Assembly: GCA_020881915.1 (NCBI GenBank)
Contig: JAJFPB010000004.1
Span: 3,038,001-3,102,000 of the forward strand
Direction: 5' to 3'
From: Paramyrothecium sp. XJ0827
Lineage: Eukaryota; Ascomycota; Sordariomycetes; Hypocreales; Stachybotryaceae
DNA: 64,000 nucleotides
The notes under the pieces were generated by a model. It was not told the origin of the DNA. It saw only the letters and a list, made by a program, of their open reading frames with translations, and did no database searches. Of the stretch, positions 54,149-64,000 are shown piece by piece; position 1 is the first letter of the stretch; every line of letters begins with the position of its first letter. The position numbers and the translations under genes are program-made.

Positions 54149-55521
54149 CTATAATATGCTGAATGGGCTCTTCTTCATGTCAGGGCTGCGGGGGCTGATG
54201 GGCAAGGCGAAGAGATCGTCCTCGGTGTCTAGCGAGTCCGGGTGAGCGGCAGCGGCGCTCGGAGCGTCCCCGTGCAGGGCTGCGTTGAGAGACATTGGGG
54301 CGGAGCTGGTGGCGTTGGGCGGTCGTACGGGGAAGGACGAGACGGCAACGTCCCCACCGGTAGGAGACAAGGTGAGACTTTGCGCACCGATGCTGGTGAA
54401 TGTGTTTGCTAGACATGTAACGTTTCGTTAGACGAGACCAAGGCGAGAGGAGACTTTGCGGCAAGGGCAGCCAAAAACGTACCAGTAGGGCTGGGCACTA
54501 GATCCGACGAGGACGTCGCCAGGCGCAGCCCCTTGAGCTTATCGCTCAGGCGACCAGCTCCGGGCGAGCGCGGGGACCGGGGCGTAGCCGGGTCGCCCTT
54601 CTGCGCGGGAGAGGGAGGCGGGGGCGGCAGGAAGTTGTCGACGATCCACTGCCTCTCGGCGCGGGCCATTTCCAGCCCGACGCTCTCGGCGTTGGTCCTC
54701 AGCTCGGCGTCCATCTCGCGGTCGAGCTCGGAGAGGCGCTTCTTGGCCCAGATGGTGTGCAGCACGCCGCGGGGGCCGGCCTCGAAGTCGAAGCCCTCGG
54801 GGAAGATGGCGGGCAGGGGCTGCAGGAGGAGCGGCGGGCGGCCGCCGGGCCCGGCGACGGTGACGGTGGCGGGGACGGGGGCGTCGGTGGGCAGGAGGAA
54901 GTAGACGCGGCGGCGGCGGGCGCCGTCCTGGTCGCGGTCCGACTCGGTGGCGGGCAGGACAGTGGACTTGCCGGGCCAGGAGATCTCCCAAGCGGCGCTG
55001 TCATCGGCAGGGTCCGGGTCGAGCACGGAGGCCGGGGCTGCATCGGGGCCCGGCACGGCGTCGGTGGAATGCGGGGGCGGTGGGCGGTCGACGCCGCCAG
55101 CACTGCTACCTTGCTCAGTCACCGAGTCGGCGGCGCCAGCGACGACGCCGGGGTGCCATTCGACCATGAGGATTTTTGTGCCATGCTCGCTAAACTCGAA
55201 CCGAGCTAGATGCGCGGTGGTCATAGGCGCGGCGTCTGCGTCTGCGTCTACGCTGGCGTTGGGATCAAGGTCCGCCGGACCAGGACCGCCTCTAGCAGCA
55301 GCGGCAGCAGCACCGCCTCCAACAGCGCCAACGCTGCCATGGCCGGAATCAGGAGCAGCGCCAGGGACGACACCAGCACCAGCACCAGCACCAGCACCAG
55401 CACCAGCACCAGCACCAGGACCGGTCGGGGCTTGGGCCTGGGCCTGGGCGTCAGTGTCGGAGCGAGACTGCAACGACGCAGGAGGGGCGGCAGACCGAGG
55501 ATGGCCCGAAGAGGAATCCAT
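54149..55521 (-). CDS. conserved fungal protein of unknown function with Gly-Ala repeat
   Basis: Exons 55521-54483 and 54408-54149 give 432 residues. The N-terminal 100 residues are low complexity and include a G-A repeat encoded by a hexanucleotide array. A folded-looking core follows at about 105-310: H-L-A-R-F-E-F, T-K-I-L-M-V-E-W, W-E-I-S-W-P-G-K-S, R-V-Y-F-L-L-P, P-A-I-F-P-E-G-F, I-W-A-K-K-R-L-S-E-L-D-R-E-M-D and a helix ending Q-W-I-V-D-N-F-L. A Ser/Pro tail ends E-D-D-L-F-A-L-P-I-S-P-R-S-P. This arrangement recurs in filamentous ascomycetes as far as I recall, but I know no function. Without splicing, the frame would end in 24 other residues. The start at 55521 has an ACACCATGG context; an upstream in-frame ATG at 55548 is less likely. 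Confidence 0.8.
55371..55418. repeat. hexanucleotide CACCAG array, eight copies
   Basis: A perfect tandem hexamer lies inside the first exon of the conserved fungal gene and encodes alternating Gly-Ala on the minus strand. Copy number is probably variable between strains while always preserving frame. Confidence 0.9.
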
Positions 55522-55706
55522 GGTGTGAGGCAAGCGGGAAAAAAACACGCAACCAGCCGGATTAGCAACACGGGGCGGCGCGAACGAAAAAGCAATTCGC
55601 TCGAGACCGCTTGTGGCACCCGACGGTTCGACGGTCTGCTTTCACAACACGACACTGGCTACCCTTGGCCCCCCTAGGCTTCCTTCCGCTTAGGGTGGGT
55701 ATTCCT

Positions 55707-55744
55707 GGGGTTGGGGGTTCTTTGGGGGTGGATGGGGGGGGGGG
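55707..55744 (+). promoter_or_regulatory. strong G-quadruplex motif
   Basis: Four G-runs of 4, 5, 5 and 11 bases are separated by loops of 2, 6 and 5 bases. It lies about 190-220 bp upstream of the minus-strand start at 55521, on the strand opposite its coding strand. Confidence 0.6.
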
Positions 55745-58700
55745 ACAGACACGGAGAGGGTCACGCGGGGGCAGCAAAGGGAAAGAAGATTGGGTTTCCG
55801 GTCAGGCGTGGTGTCGCGGTAGTGGCGAGGACATCGTGGGCTTCCCGGAGGGTCGTTCGGGGGGTCTCGGCCTTTGTCGGTCGATACAATGTCAAAGGGG
55901 CATGGCCTGGGAAAGGTTCTGGTGGGCAAGGGAAGACGGGGATTTCGGTTCTGGCGGGGATCAGGGGGGTTCGCGATTTTGGCTGGGTTTATCCTTACCG
56001 CACTGGCTGAGGACGAGATAACGACGCGGCGGAGGATGCTGGTGCCATTGTTCTAGCGGCGGCCAGGTTTTGGGGGGGATTGTTCAGTGGTGCCAAGGCC
56101 CTGGGTCGTTGGCCTCAACTCGTCCTGCGCTCATCTCTGCGGTTGGAATGCCAGCAGAGCGTGGAGGGCGAGAGCAAGCACGTCAGGGGGTCACGGTGGA
56201 CGGTGGTACACGCGCAACTAGTGCTGTACATCGCAGCCTCTATTTGGACGTCCTTTTTTATTTTTATACCAATGCGTCCTCGCATTCATGGACTGACGCG
56301 AAACTGTATAGGATTCACGGAGCGTTTGCGTCATGCGTTGTTCCAGAAGGAGACGCAGACGCAGAAGCTGCAGCTGCAGCAGGTAATTAACTCCAGTAGA
56401 TGACAGAGCAGAAGAGGGGACAGGCCGTGGGAGAGGGGGGAATGGGGAGGAGAGGGGGGATCTTCGCGGCTGAGCAAGCATGAGCTTACTCATGGATGTG
56501 TGTCTCGTTGGGATTGCAACCATGCGTGGTAATGTTTTGCAACTATGCTGCAATCAACGAGGAGCAGGAGGCTGTCGAGGGCGGCTCTCCAGATCTAGCT
56601 GTGCCTGGCCGGGCTGTTTGGTGCTTTGATACACCGCCAACACGATTCGAAAGGCGCTGGAATGTGTGGAGCCGGCGAAATGTTGAACGTTCTTGTGCCC
56701 GCGCGTACGTGATGGAGGCTTGCCCCGTGATACTGGAGCGCAGCGGGTCCGTCTAAGTAGCAGCTTGGGCTTGGCATGGTAGCTCCTGGGCACATACTCG
56801 GTCTATGCCTGAAGTAGCAAGCCCCAGATCTGACAAGCTGCCACCCCCAGCTTCGCTCGGGTTTTCGGGTGAATTGGAACTCGATGCATGGGGATTATGG
56901 AGCTTCCAAAGGGCGCCCTTGTTTCCTCTCTCTTCATTCGGCTGCCAGCCGTCGGCTAAAAGCACCGAGATCCCCTGTCCAGCACAGTCCATCTATATTA
57001 GCCTAACAGTTCCCCAGCGTGGGCGTCACGGGTCAGGATCTATCGTCACCTTGCAGATATACTATACCGCCTACCGCACGCACTCTTTTCATTAATTTGC
57101 CCATATTCAATTTATTCGAGCAGCCCCATGAGGCGTCGGCAGGCTCGTGACTTGACTTGCCTCATACTGCTGCTGTAAGCACGGATGGAGGAGGCACTGC
57201 AGCTCACATTGAAAAATTAAAAAGAAAGAAAAATAACCACCGACATGGAGCCATGTAAGCTGCACCATGCACCGGAATGGGAGCCCGGGCAGGCTTGCTT
57301 TACCCACTCTCACTGCTAGGTGTCCCCCGTTCTCGGGGCCACTCGACAACAATCTAGCATCCGCACGGATCATCGTTCATACTTTGTCCACGGCACTCGT
57401 CGCACCTTTCTTCGGCCAAACACCACTGATCCACCGGCCGGAGCGGAGTAGTGCCGCCGAACTAAGCCTCTGATAGCTTGCATCGGGTCCGGGGGATGGA
57501 TGGTTTCGGGCGGTCCTATTCTTTCGGGCCTTTGCCCTTGACTCCTGGGGCCGATAGTCTGCGTGTCTTGCGATAAGCCCGTAGCATCGAACCAAGGGGA
57601 TTGGTGTTCACAGTCGGCCCAATTGAGGGTTCGTCTTCATCTCGTTGGGAAATGCCTGCCCGAATCAGGTAGGCCGCCTGATCTGACCCGACGGCAACGC
57701 TTACGAGGCCTGAAGGTCATGCATCGCGGAAAAGCACTGGACAGAGAAGCATGCGCTTCTTCTTCGGAAGGTGATGCCTTCGAAACATGCATGCATATCC
57801 TTGACGTCGATCCGTCGCAGTTTTGATTGCGCGGCACAGCCAACACCTTGAGCCTGGCATCTATGTCCAACGCTCACACAAGAGACACGGGCCAGCACCT
57901 GTGTAAGACCCACGTGCGGCGTCAGGCATTCTCGTCATTAAAGCTGGAGACTGAGACCAACGGTCTCGCTCGGAAGCGCCCGCAAAAGATAGGAGAGCGG
58001 ATCAAGCTGAGTGTGCTGAGCCAATGTCATGGTTCGAGTCGGTGGACACTGCGACAGGCATTCACAAAAACATCGACTCTGGAGCCACAGGGTCAACACT
58101 CGGGCAGAGGAGTCGACTTTATCGAAGGAAGAGCCTCTATCTCGGCCAAATCCTGGTCGAGTTGAGCCGATGAACTGAATAGCGTGCTTCACCAGACCGA
58201 GCGACCGGAAGGCCTGCTTGTAAGAGATCCACGGGCGCACCTGAGGTCATCAATCCTCCCAAGAATAGCTCCTCGACAAAACAGACTTGACCAATGACGA
58301 CACTGGTGTGGGAAGAAAGAAGAACGAGCTTCAGAGGGAAGCGGCTGGCACCTTTTCCCCTTCCCTATTCTTCTTCTTCCCCCCTCGGGCCGGAAGAGTC
58401 GCAAGACAAATCAGCGTCGACAGTTGAGCGTAGAAGAACCGTAGAAGGGCACCAGGGTTTGAAACGGTCGCCTCAGTAGGCAGAGAATTAAAGAAGGCAC
58501 AGTACAGCACTGTAACGCAAACGCTGGGGAGATGACCGGGGGGTGTGCTGAGTGAAAGGGTTGCTTTCTGGGGCGGATCAGCGCCGTCGAGACCATTTGG
58601 GCTCAGCAGGCCAAAGCTTTGGGCGGAAACCCCAAGCAGAATAAGCCGCGGTAGGGCCGGGGTGGCTTTTGGCGCCGCCAAAACACCGGCCAAGGGAAAA

Positions 58701-61680
58701 TTAAAATTTACGGTGAGGTACGTTAGGGCGGGACAGTAGGCCCGACAGAGGCCAGAGGTCAGATTCGGTTACGTTTGCAATGAAACGGCATGGCAACGTT
58801 ACGGAATGCCCGCGTCGCCATGGATCCGCAAAGCAAAGCCTGTCCGGCACGGCGGTAACCTCCATGCGCGCCGGGCCTTTGATGTCTGACCGACAGCGCA
58901 GCACCCCGAGCGGACCGAATCGACCACCCTTCTCATAGACTGGAGGTTATCGCGTGCCTCATGACATAGTGCTAACGTAAATCGAGTAAAGTATTTGCCC
59001 AAGGTCGCATTGTAGGCAGATTGCGCATCTGCTGGCCACAACAACTGCCGAACTCAAGCGCTTGGGACAGTGGCTCTACCACGAGTGATGTGCCCGTGTC
59101 CCGTGATGGTCAGACATGCATGCCCATTCGTCTGCATCGGCAGAGGGCTTTTCATTTGGTGATGTCAAGAAACACGGTTTATGCCTCCAGGCACAAAGAC
59201 GAAGAGACGCCACGAACAGCTAAATTAAGGTAAGTTGGATGGCTGCCAGTTGCATATCCGTTAGCGCGCCACGTTTTGGCCAATCCAGGTCTCGATCTAG
59301 TTGTGGCGGAAGGGAATATCTGCGAAGGGAACAAGGCATGCGCAGCTATCTCCCGGTTTTAGAAGACTTCACCGGTCCGTAAAAGATTAAAGAACCGCGG
59401 GAAGGGTGTGGACGGGTGCCGTAAAGGTGATATTGGACTGACGAACTCGCTCCAACACGAGAGCTGTCGGCTGATTCGGGCAATGCTCTGGTGCTGGCGC
59501 ATGCCACATTTGGCAAGCGTGCAAGGAAGGCAGGTACGTACCTAACATACCTAGATTCCTCTTGGGGTACCTTACCTTGAACGGCAGCGTCAGGGTATTG
59601 CGAAGGGTGCGGCGCCCGGCGAGCACAATGACGGGCAGATTCTCGGGATAATTCGAGGTGGAGGCGGCCTCCTGCAGGGCTGCGGATTCCAGAAGCAAAA
59701 AGTCAGCCAGTAGCCATGGCGCGCAGACCGTAACGTACGGAGAGAAAGCCTGGTCGCACTAACAGAGGGGAGAGGAGAGGAGAGGGGGGAGGGAAGGGCA
59801 ACAAATACTGCGCGCAACCCGACGGGAGTTTGCTAGCCCGGCCGTTCTGTCGTGTCCGGGCGAGGGGGCAACGAGCGAGAGCAGCCGGCGACGTAAAATG
59901 GCACGGATTTCGAAACGTAGGCAGCCTGGGGAAAACTGGACAGCTGCAAGCAAGTGGGGAGAAGGGAGGGCGCGCGGGCGGAGGGTGCAGGGTGGAGGAA
60001 CGCAGAAGCGTCGAACAGGGTGCGGCGCGGGGTGTCGCCACTGTGCGGTGCCCTCTGGGCCCCATGGTGCTTAGCTCGGGGCTACTAGGCGGGCCGATTG
60101 TCCACTAGGGCCCTTGTCCGGGAAAAGTCCCCTGATAAGGTAAAGCAGGGCAAAAGGCAGGGCAAAGTTGAAGCGTACCACTGAGAGAGGTGGCACCGTA
60201 ACAGTCGGGGACGCCCAAACGGAGCCGGGGCCTGAGCCGGGACTTGAGCCAAGAAGTCCTGGTTATGCGCAAAAGGCTGGATGGGACAGGATGAGATGTG
60301 CGTAGAGGGCGAATCCTTGGAATGAGAAACATCCGCGGGTGGCAGACGGAAGAAAAGTGAGGTTATTCAGGATGCCATGCACGAGCTTTACGCCGCGCAT
60401 GCACCTCGTGCTAATGGAAGAAGGGTGACGTTCAGCCTCCCATTCTCCTTCTATTCCCCCCTCTTCTGTGCGTTATCAGCACAAGAAGCTACCTACAGTT
60501 TTCTCTCTCTCTCCCTCTGGCCTTGCTGTTCGCTCCGCCAGCTTTGAACTCTAGATAGGCAAGGTGGTTGCAATACGTCAGGTCAAATGGCAACATCTAC
60601 CTCTAAAACCCCCGTCTCCACTCTCCGCGGTGAATGAGGGCCGACTCGGGGGTGACGATCCCGCCCATTCGATTGTGGACATGCCCAGGAGTACCGTACC
60701 TTTAGGTGAAGTGAGGTGCTGCTGGCCTGGGACGATAGGGACAGTACGGCACAGTGTCTCTCGACTCCAAGGTTGGTTCTGGCTTGCTACGTCTTGTCGC
60801 TGCCCCCGAGTCCTCCCACTGCAGCTCCATCGATCGGTGCTCTCTCCACTATTACGCCGGCCAATGCGCCGCTTCATCCAATCAGGCTGCGTCCTTGTAC
60901 ACCCGCCCACTCCCACTCTCCCAGGAAAACCCACGCATCCACATCGCCCTGCTTGCTGGCTCTCTCTCTCCTTCTCCTTCTCTCTCGCTCTCACTCTTCT
61001 TGCATCACGTCCACACTCGTTATTTTTCCTTCTCTCGTCCACCCCCCTCCCCCCCCCTTGACCCCCGTCGCCCAAATTCGTCAACCTAACTTAGTGCAAA
61101 CGCGGCGGCCACTCTACGCAACTGGATCCCCTTCTTTCCCTCCCCATCGCTCTCTACCACCATTTCGCCGACTGCGACCATTCGTTTGCACTGTACAACT
61201 TTTCTATCCCTCCGTCCACCCCCGTATGCCAAACTCGTCCAGTCGTCCAGTCGCTCGCCTCAACTCATCTGCCGTCCATCCATTCTATAGTTCACTCACC
61301 CCTTCTCAAACTCTCCCTGTACTCCCGCTGCTGCAGCACCACTACAACCTCTGTCGACCGGCACCAACCATCTTCCTCTCGACATCGAACTTCGTACCCG
61401 ATTGCATCCTCGTCCTCGTCCTCACCCAATCACTTCTCGGCACCCTCCTCCTCATCGACTTTCGGTCTGCTCTCCCGCGACATCACATAGTCGTACGCTC
61501 GCATCGAGGACACGCTTCTTCTCACGATAGCCTCCCTCGCCCACTCGTGTCTCGATCCAAACCGGTTGCATCACCAAGAGACTCTGCCGAGCCATCCGTC
61601 TCGCGACACTGCGCCATCTCACCGGTCGGCGCTGCCCACGATCTATATCAGCTATCCCAGCCCTGATTCTACCTCCCGCC

Positions 61681-61722
61681 ATGTCGAGCTCCTTCCACAG
61701 GTCTACCTGCGCACTTCAATAG
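61681..61722 (+). promoter_or_regulatory. upstream ORF of 13 codons before the F-box gene
   Basis: An ATG in CCCGCC context opens 13 codons ending in TAG, 98 nt upstream of the main start at 61821. If transcribed it should be translated efficiently and could damp F-box protein synthesis. Confidence 0.4.
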
Positions 61723-61820
61723 AGACGACCGTTGCCCTAGGGGCTGGCCGATCCGGGCCGTAACTCATCGTCAGCTATTGCTCTGTCGCCCCGTCACTCG
61801 TTCGTTTCACGTCGCCCACC

Positions 61821-63514
61821 ATGGCCAACAATCGCCCTCTACCGATGGACCCTCCTCATATTACCGAGTTCGCTTCGGACCGGTACTTCCAGAAGCTGAG
61901 CCAACTCAACGCTCAACAGCAGCAACAACACCAGCAGCAGGCCAACGTCTCTGCTGTATTTCCTCCCTCCCAGTTCATCCTTCCCCTACGTGAATCGAAG
62001 ACTTCCGACTATGGCTCCGTGAAGCAACCCGCGCCAAAACGAGAAAAGAGCGGGCTTTTTGGTCTTCGATCCAAAGTTACACTACCATTCCATCGCACCT
62101 CTCATGCCGTCGCTCCCGAACATGCCATCTCTCAACCACAACCCCACTCTTCAGTTGTTGTTCCCATTGTTGCTCCTCGGAAAAGGTACGTGTATAATTG
62201 CTTGTCCAATGATGATGCAATAATTGGATTGTAGTCTAACACTTGCTTAGCATTCCCTTTGATCAGTCATTCCTCGGACTGCCCAACGAACTACAGATCC
62301 AGATTCTCTCACTTCTCCCGCTTACCGACATACTCAACCTCCGACTGGCGTCCAAATCTTGGCATACACTGATCACACTCCACGAAACGCCAATCGTTCG
62401 TTACCATCTCGACCACCACATTCCCGCATACGCCATCCGCCTCTATCCCGTCACCGACCCTGCAGATATCAACTTCCACTATCTTTGTGGTCTGTGGCAT
62501 CGACTACATGTTGCTGCCAAGCTTTCGTCACTCATGTGCGAGTGGATTACGAAGGAGATCTTTTTGCGGAAGACAGATTTACAACGGCAGGGCTTCGCGC
62601 CTCAACGCGAACGCATGCGCCGCCGTTTAATTCCTATCCTCTTCACTACCTTCCACTTTTTCGAGACATACCGGAAGCTGCATTTGGAGTACATCGCCAA
62701 GAATGGCCATGGCCTTCAATGGGAGCCTTACACACAAAACCCTATCGAGGCACAGATCATGAGCATGTATGACGATCGGACACTACTAAGAGTTCACGAA
62801 GCTTTTCCACTGGTTATTTCTTCCTTCTGTCGTCAACTCCGTCCGCCCACGTACGTTGGTCGAGTCGAGAAAGCGATGCGCGGTTATATACATGACAAAC
62901 CATCTGACGATGTCCACGTTGCCATCCTCTGCATTGGTGGCTTGCGCCAAGTCGAAAGGTTGTGGGAGAAGAAGGGCTACAACAACCGGAGGGGAGCTGT
63001 CGACGAATGGTTCAACGGGCTTACGAAAGCATCTGTACCTATCGAGACGACGCCGAAGCAACGTCGCGGTATCATGGGCATTGGCTTCGGCCGTAAGAAA
63101 TCCGGTCTTGAATCAAACACCAACACCTTCTCGACCAGCAACAACCTGAAGAGGACTCGCAGTGCTTCCGGGTCTATGGACGACAACTACCCTCCCGAAT
63201 TCAGCAACTGGGTATTCAATACGAGCTTGGCTGCCGGTGCACCCATGTCGCCACTCAGCCACTACCACGCCCAGCAAATTCTCAATGATCTCCCGGCCCT
63301 CCAACAGATCTGGGTCGCTACTGCCGAAGCACTTGTTCTAGAACGGGGGATTGTTGAGAGGACGCAAGATATTAAGCGTGGACAACAAATGATGCTCGAT
63401 CTTATCCGCGAAGAAGGTCTCGACGACGAAGACGAATGGTGGTATGGTCGTAACAACCCCGATTCAGTGCGACCGCCGCCTGGGGCCAACGAAGACGAGG
63501 ACGATGTCCTATAA
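61821..63514 (+). CDS. F-box protein, fungal-specific
   Basis: Exons 61821-62185 and 62251-63514 give 542 residues. The N-terminus is charged with a Gln/His run at about 32-42. The F-box starts straight after the intron at about 129 (L-G-L-P-N-E-L-Q-I-Q-I-L, L-L-P-L-T-D-I-L-N-L-R-L-A-S-K-S-W). It should bind Skp1 and bring substrates to an SCF ubiquitin ligase. The long region after it is mostly helical with no recognisable substrate-binding repeats, and the C-terminus is acidic. A relationship to the Fusarium pathogenicity F-box protein Frp1 is possible from the overall layout, but I cannot confirm it. The start has an excellent CACCATGG context. A long pyrimidine-rich leader with uORFs precedes it. 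Confidence 0.88.
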
Positions 63515-64000
63515 CACGACACTCTAGACTTGCACGATTACTCTGCCATGCAGCTTTTTCCTATGTTCTCATTCCCTTTTCAATTCTTTCTCTATCCATC
63601 TATCAGAGGTTTCGATACCAGTCTCGTTGTCATCATGTAGTCGCACAGAATGTGCTTGGGGATTATCGACGGAAGACATGAAGCATTTACAAGGCGTTTG
63701 GGGTGGAGCTGACGGGGCCAGGAAAGGCACCCGTTCTTTGGGAGGTGGACGCCCACGTCCCTCATCAGGTCCTAATCGGCTCTTGTGTAACGCTTACAAG
63801 AAGGACGGCGTGGAGCCAAATGGTTTTTTTTTTTGGGAATTCATGTCAGGCATAGAGACGGCTCGTCTACTGTATGATGTCCAGCCACTACGGTCAATAC
63901 AAACATGCTTGACCATCATTCAGCGTTCATGCGTACCATTCATGTGATGTCGAAACTCACCTAGTAGTACTCATCGAATACATGCACTCTAGTCCGGGTG
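63515..64000. other. 3' region of the F-box gene to the window end
   Basis: No gene is recognised. A T run at about 63825 is present. The stretch probably includes the F-box 3' UTR. Confidence 0.4.

Larger units (their letters stand above)
55522..61820. other. 6.3-kb gene-poor region
   Basis: I find no supported gene. Near 55700-56470 the plus strand is very G-rich. From about 60480 to 61820 it is pyrimidine-rich and probably forms the promoter and long leader of the F-box gene, including a long ORF (60716-61666) and a short uORF (61681-61722). AGGTA/TACCT motifs occur near 59536-59580 and 60697. The middle (56500-60400) has only short ORFs in all frames. Confidence 0.4.

Noticed and set aside
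58015..58035. GGTTCGAGTC, a tRNA B-box-like string
   Set aside because: No matching A-box, acceptor stem or cloverleaf can be drawn around it.
1..64000. 5S rRNA, CRISPR arrays, transposons and secondary-metabolite clusters
   Set aside because: I looked for the conserved fungal 5S ends, regular spaced repeats, transposase or reverse-transcriptase motifs, and PKS/NRPS/terpene domains; none was seen.

Overview
The window is nuclear DNA from a filamentous ascomycete, most likely a Sordariomycete and probably Hypocreales. The grounds are short GT-AG introns (mostly 50-85 nt) with CTAAC/CTGAC branch sites, about one gene per 3 kb on both strands, fungus-specific families (Zn2Cys6 and atypical C6/C2H2 regulators, a RIM15 PAS/AGC/receiver kinase, a Git1-type transporter) and recurrent AGGTA/TACCT motifs in the spacers. 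The species cannot be fixed from sequence alone. I see no transposon, rRNA gene, convincing tRNA gene or CRISPR array.

Layout. 0-7 kb: an atypical C6/C2H2 regulator (+) converges on an MFS phosphate/glycerophosphodiester-type transporter (-). 9.3-15.1 kb: RIM15-like kinase (-), then 3.7 kb holding one doubtful ORF. 18.8-25.4 kb: a bZIP regulator with its DNA-binding region spread over three exons, eIF3d, and a fungal zinc-binding protein of unknown role. 27.7-32.7 kb: a small CYSTM-like protein, the actin-patch protein ABP1, and a CGFS glutaredoxin (GRX3/4 type) divergent from ABP1. 35.5-38.3 kb: a Zn2Cys6 regulator. 39.3-48.4 kb: DNM1, COX19, a three-LIM paxillin-like protein (PXL1), SUMO and CMC4. 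49.1-55.5 kb: nucleoporin NUP84/107, ESCRT-I subunit VPS37 and a conserved fungal protein of unknown role. 55.5-61.8 kb is gene-poor; an F-box protein gene closes the window.

Most genes are housekeeping: translation, SUMO, nuclear pore, ESCRT, actin patches, and mitochondrial division and copper/redox assembly. Four are probable DNA-binding or nutrient regulators. Two small twin-Cx9C mitochondrial proteins, COX19 and CMC4, have no long ORF and had to be assembled from four exons each.

The most striking observation is a probable 3-nt micro-exon (35729-35731) in the Zn2Cys6 gene. It supplies one leucine and restores the canonical spacing of the zinc cluster. CMC4 adds a start-codon-only first exon and a 13-nt exon. 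The RIM15 receiver domain has Glu where the phospho-accepting Asp is expected. All exon boundaries were inferred by eye from splice signals, reading frame and recalled family resemblance; none has transcript support here.
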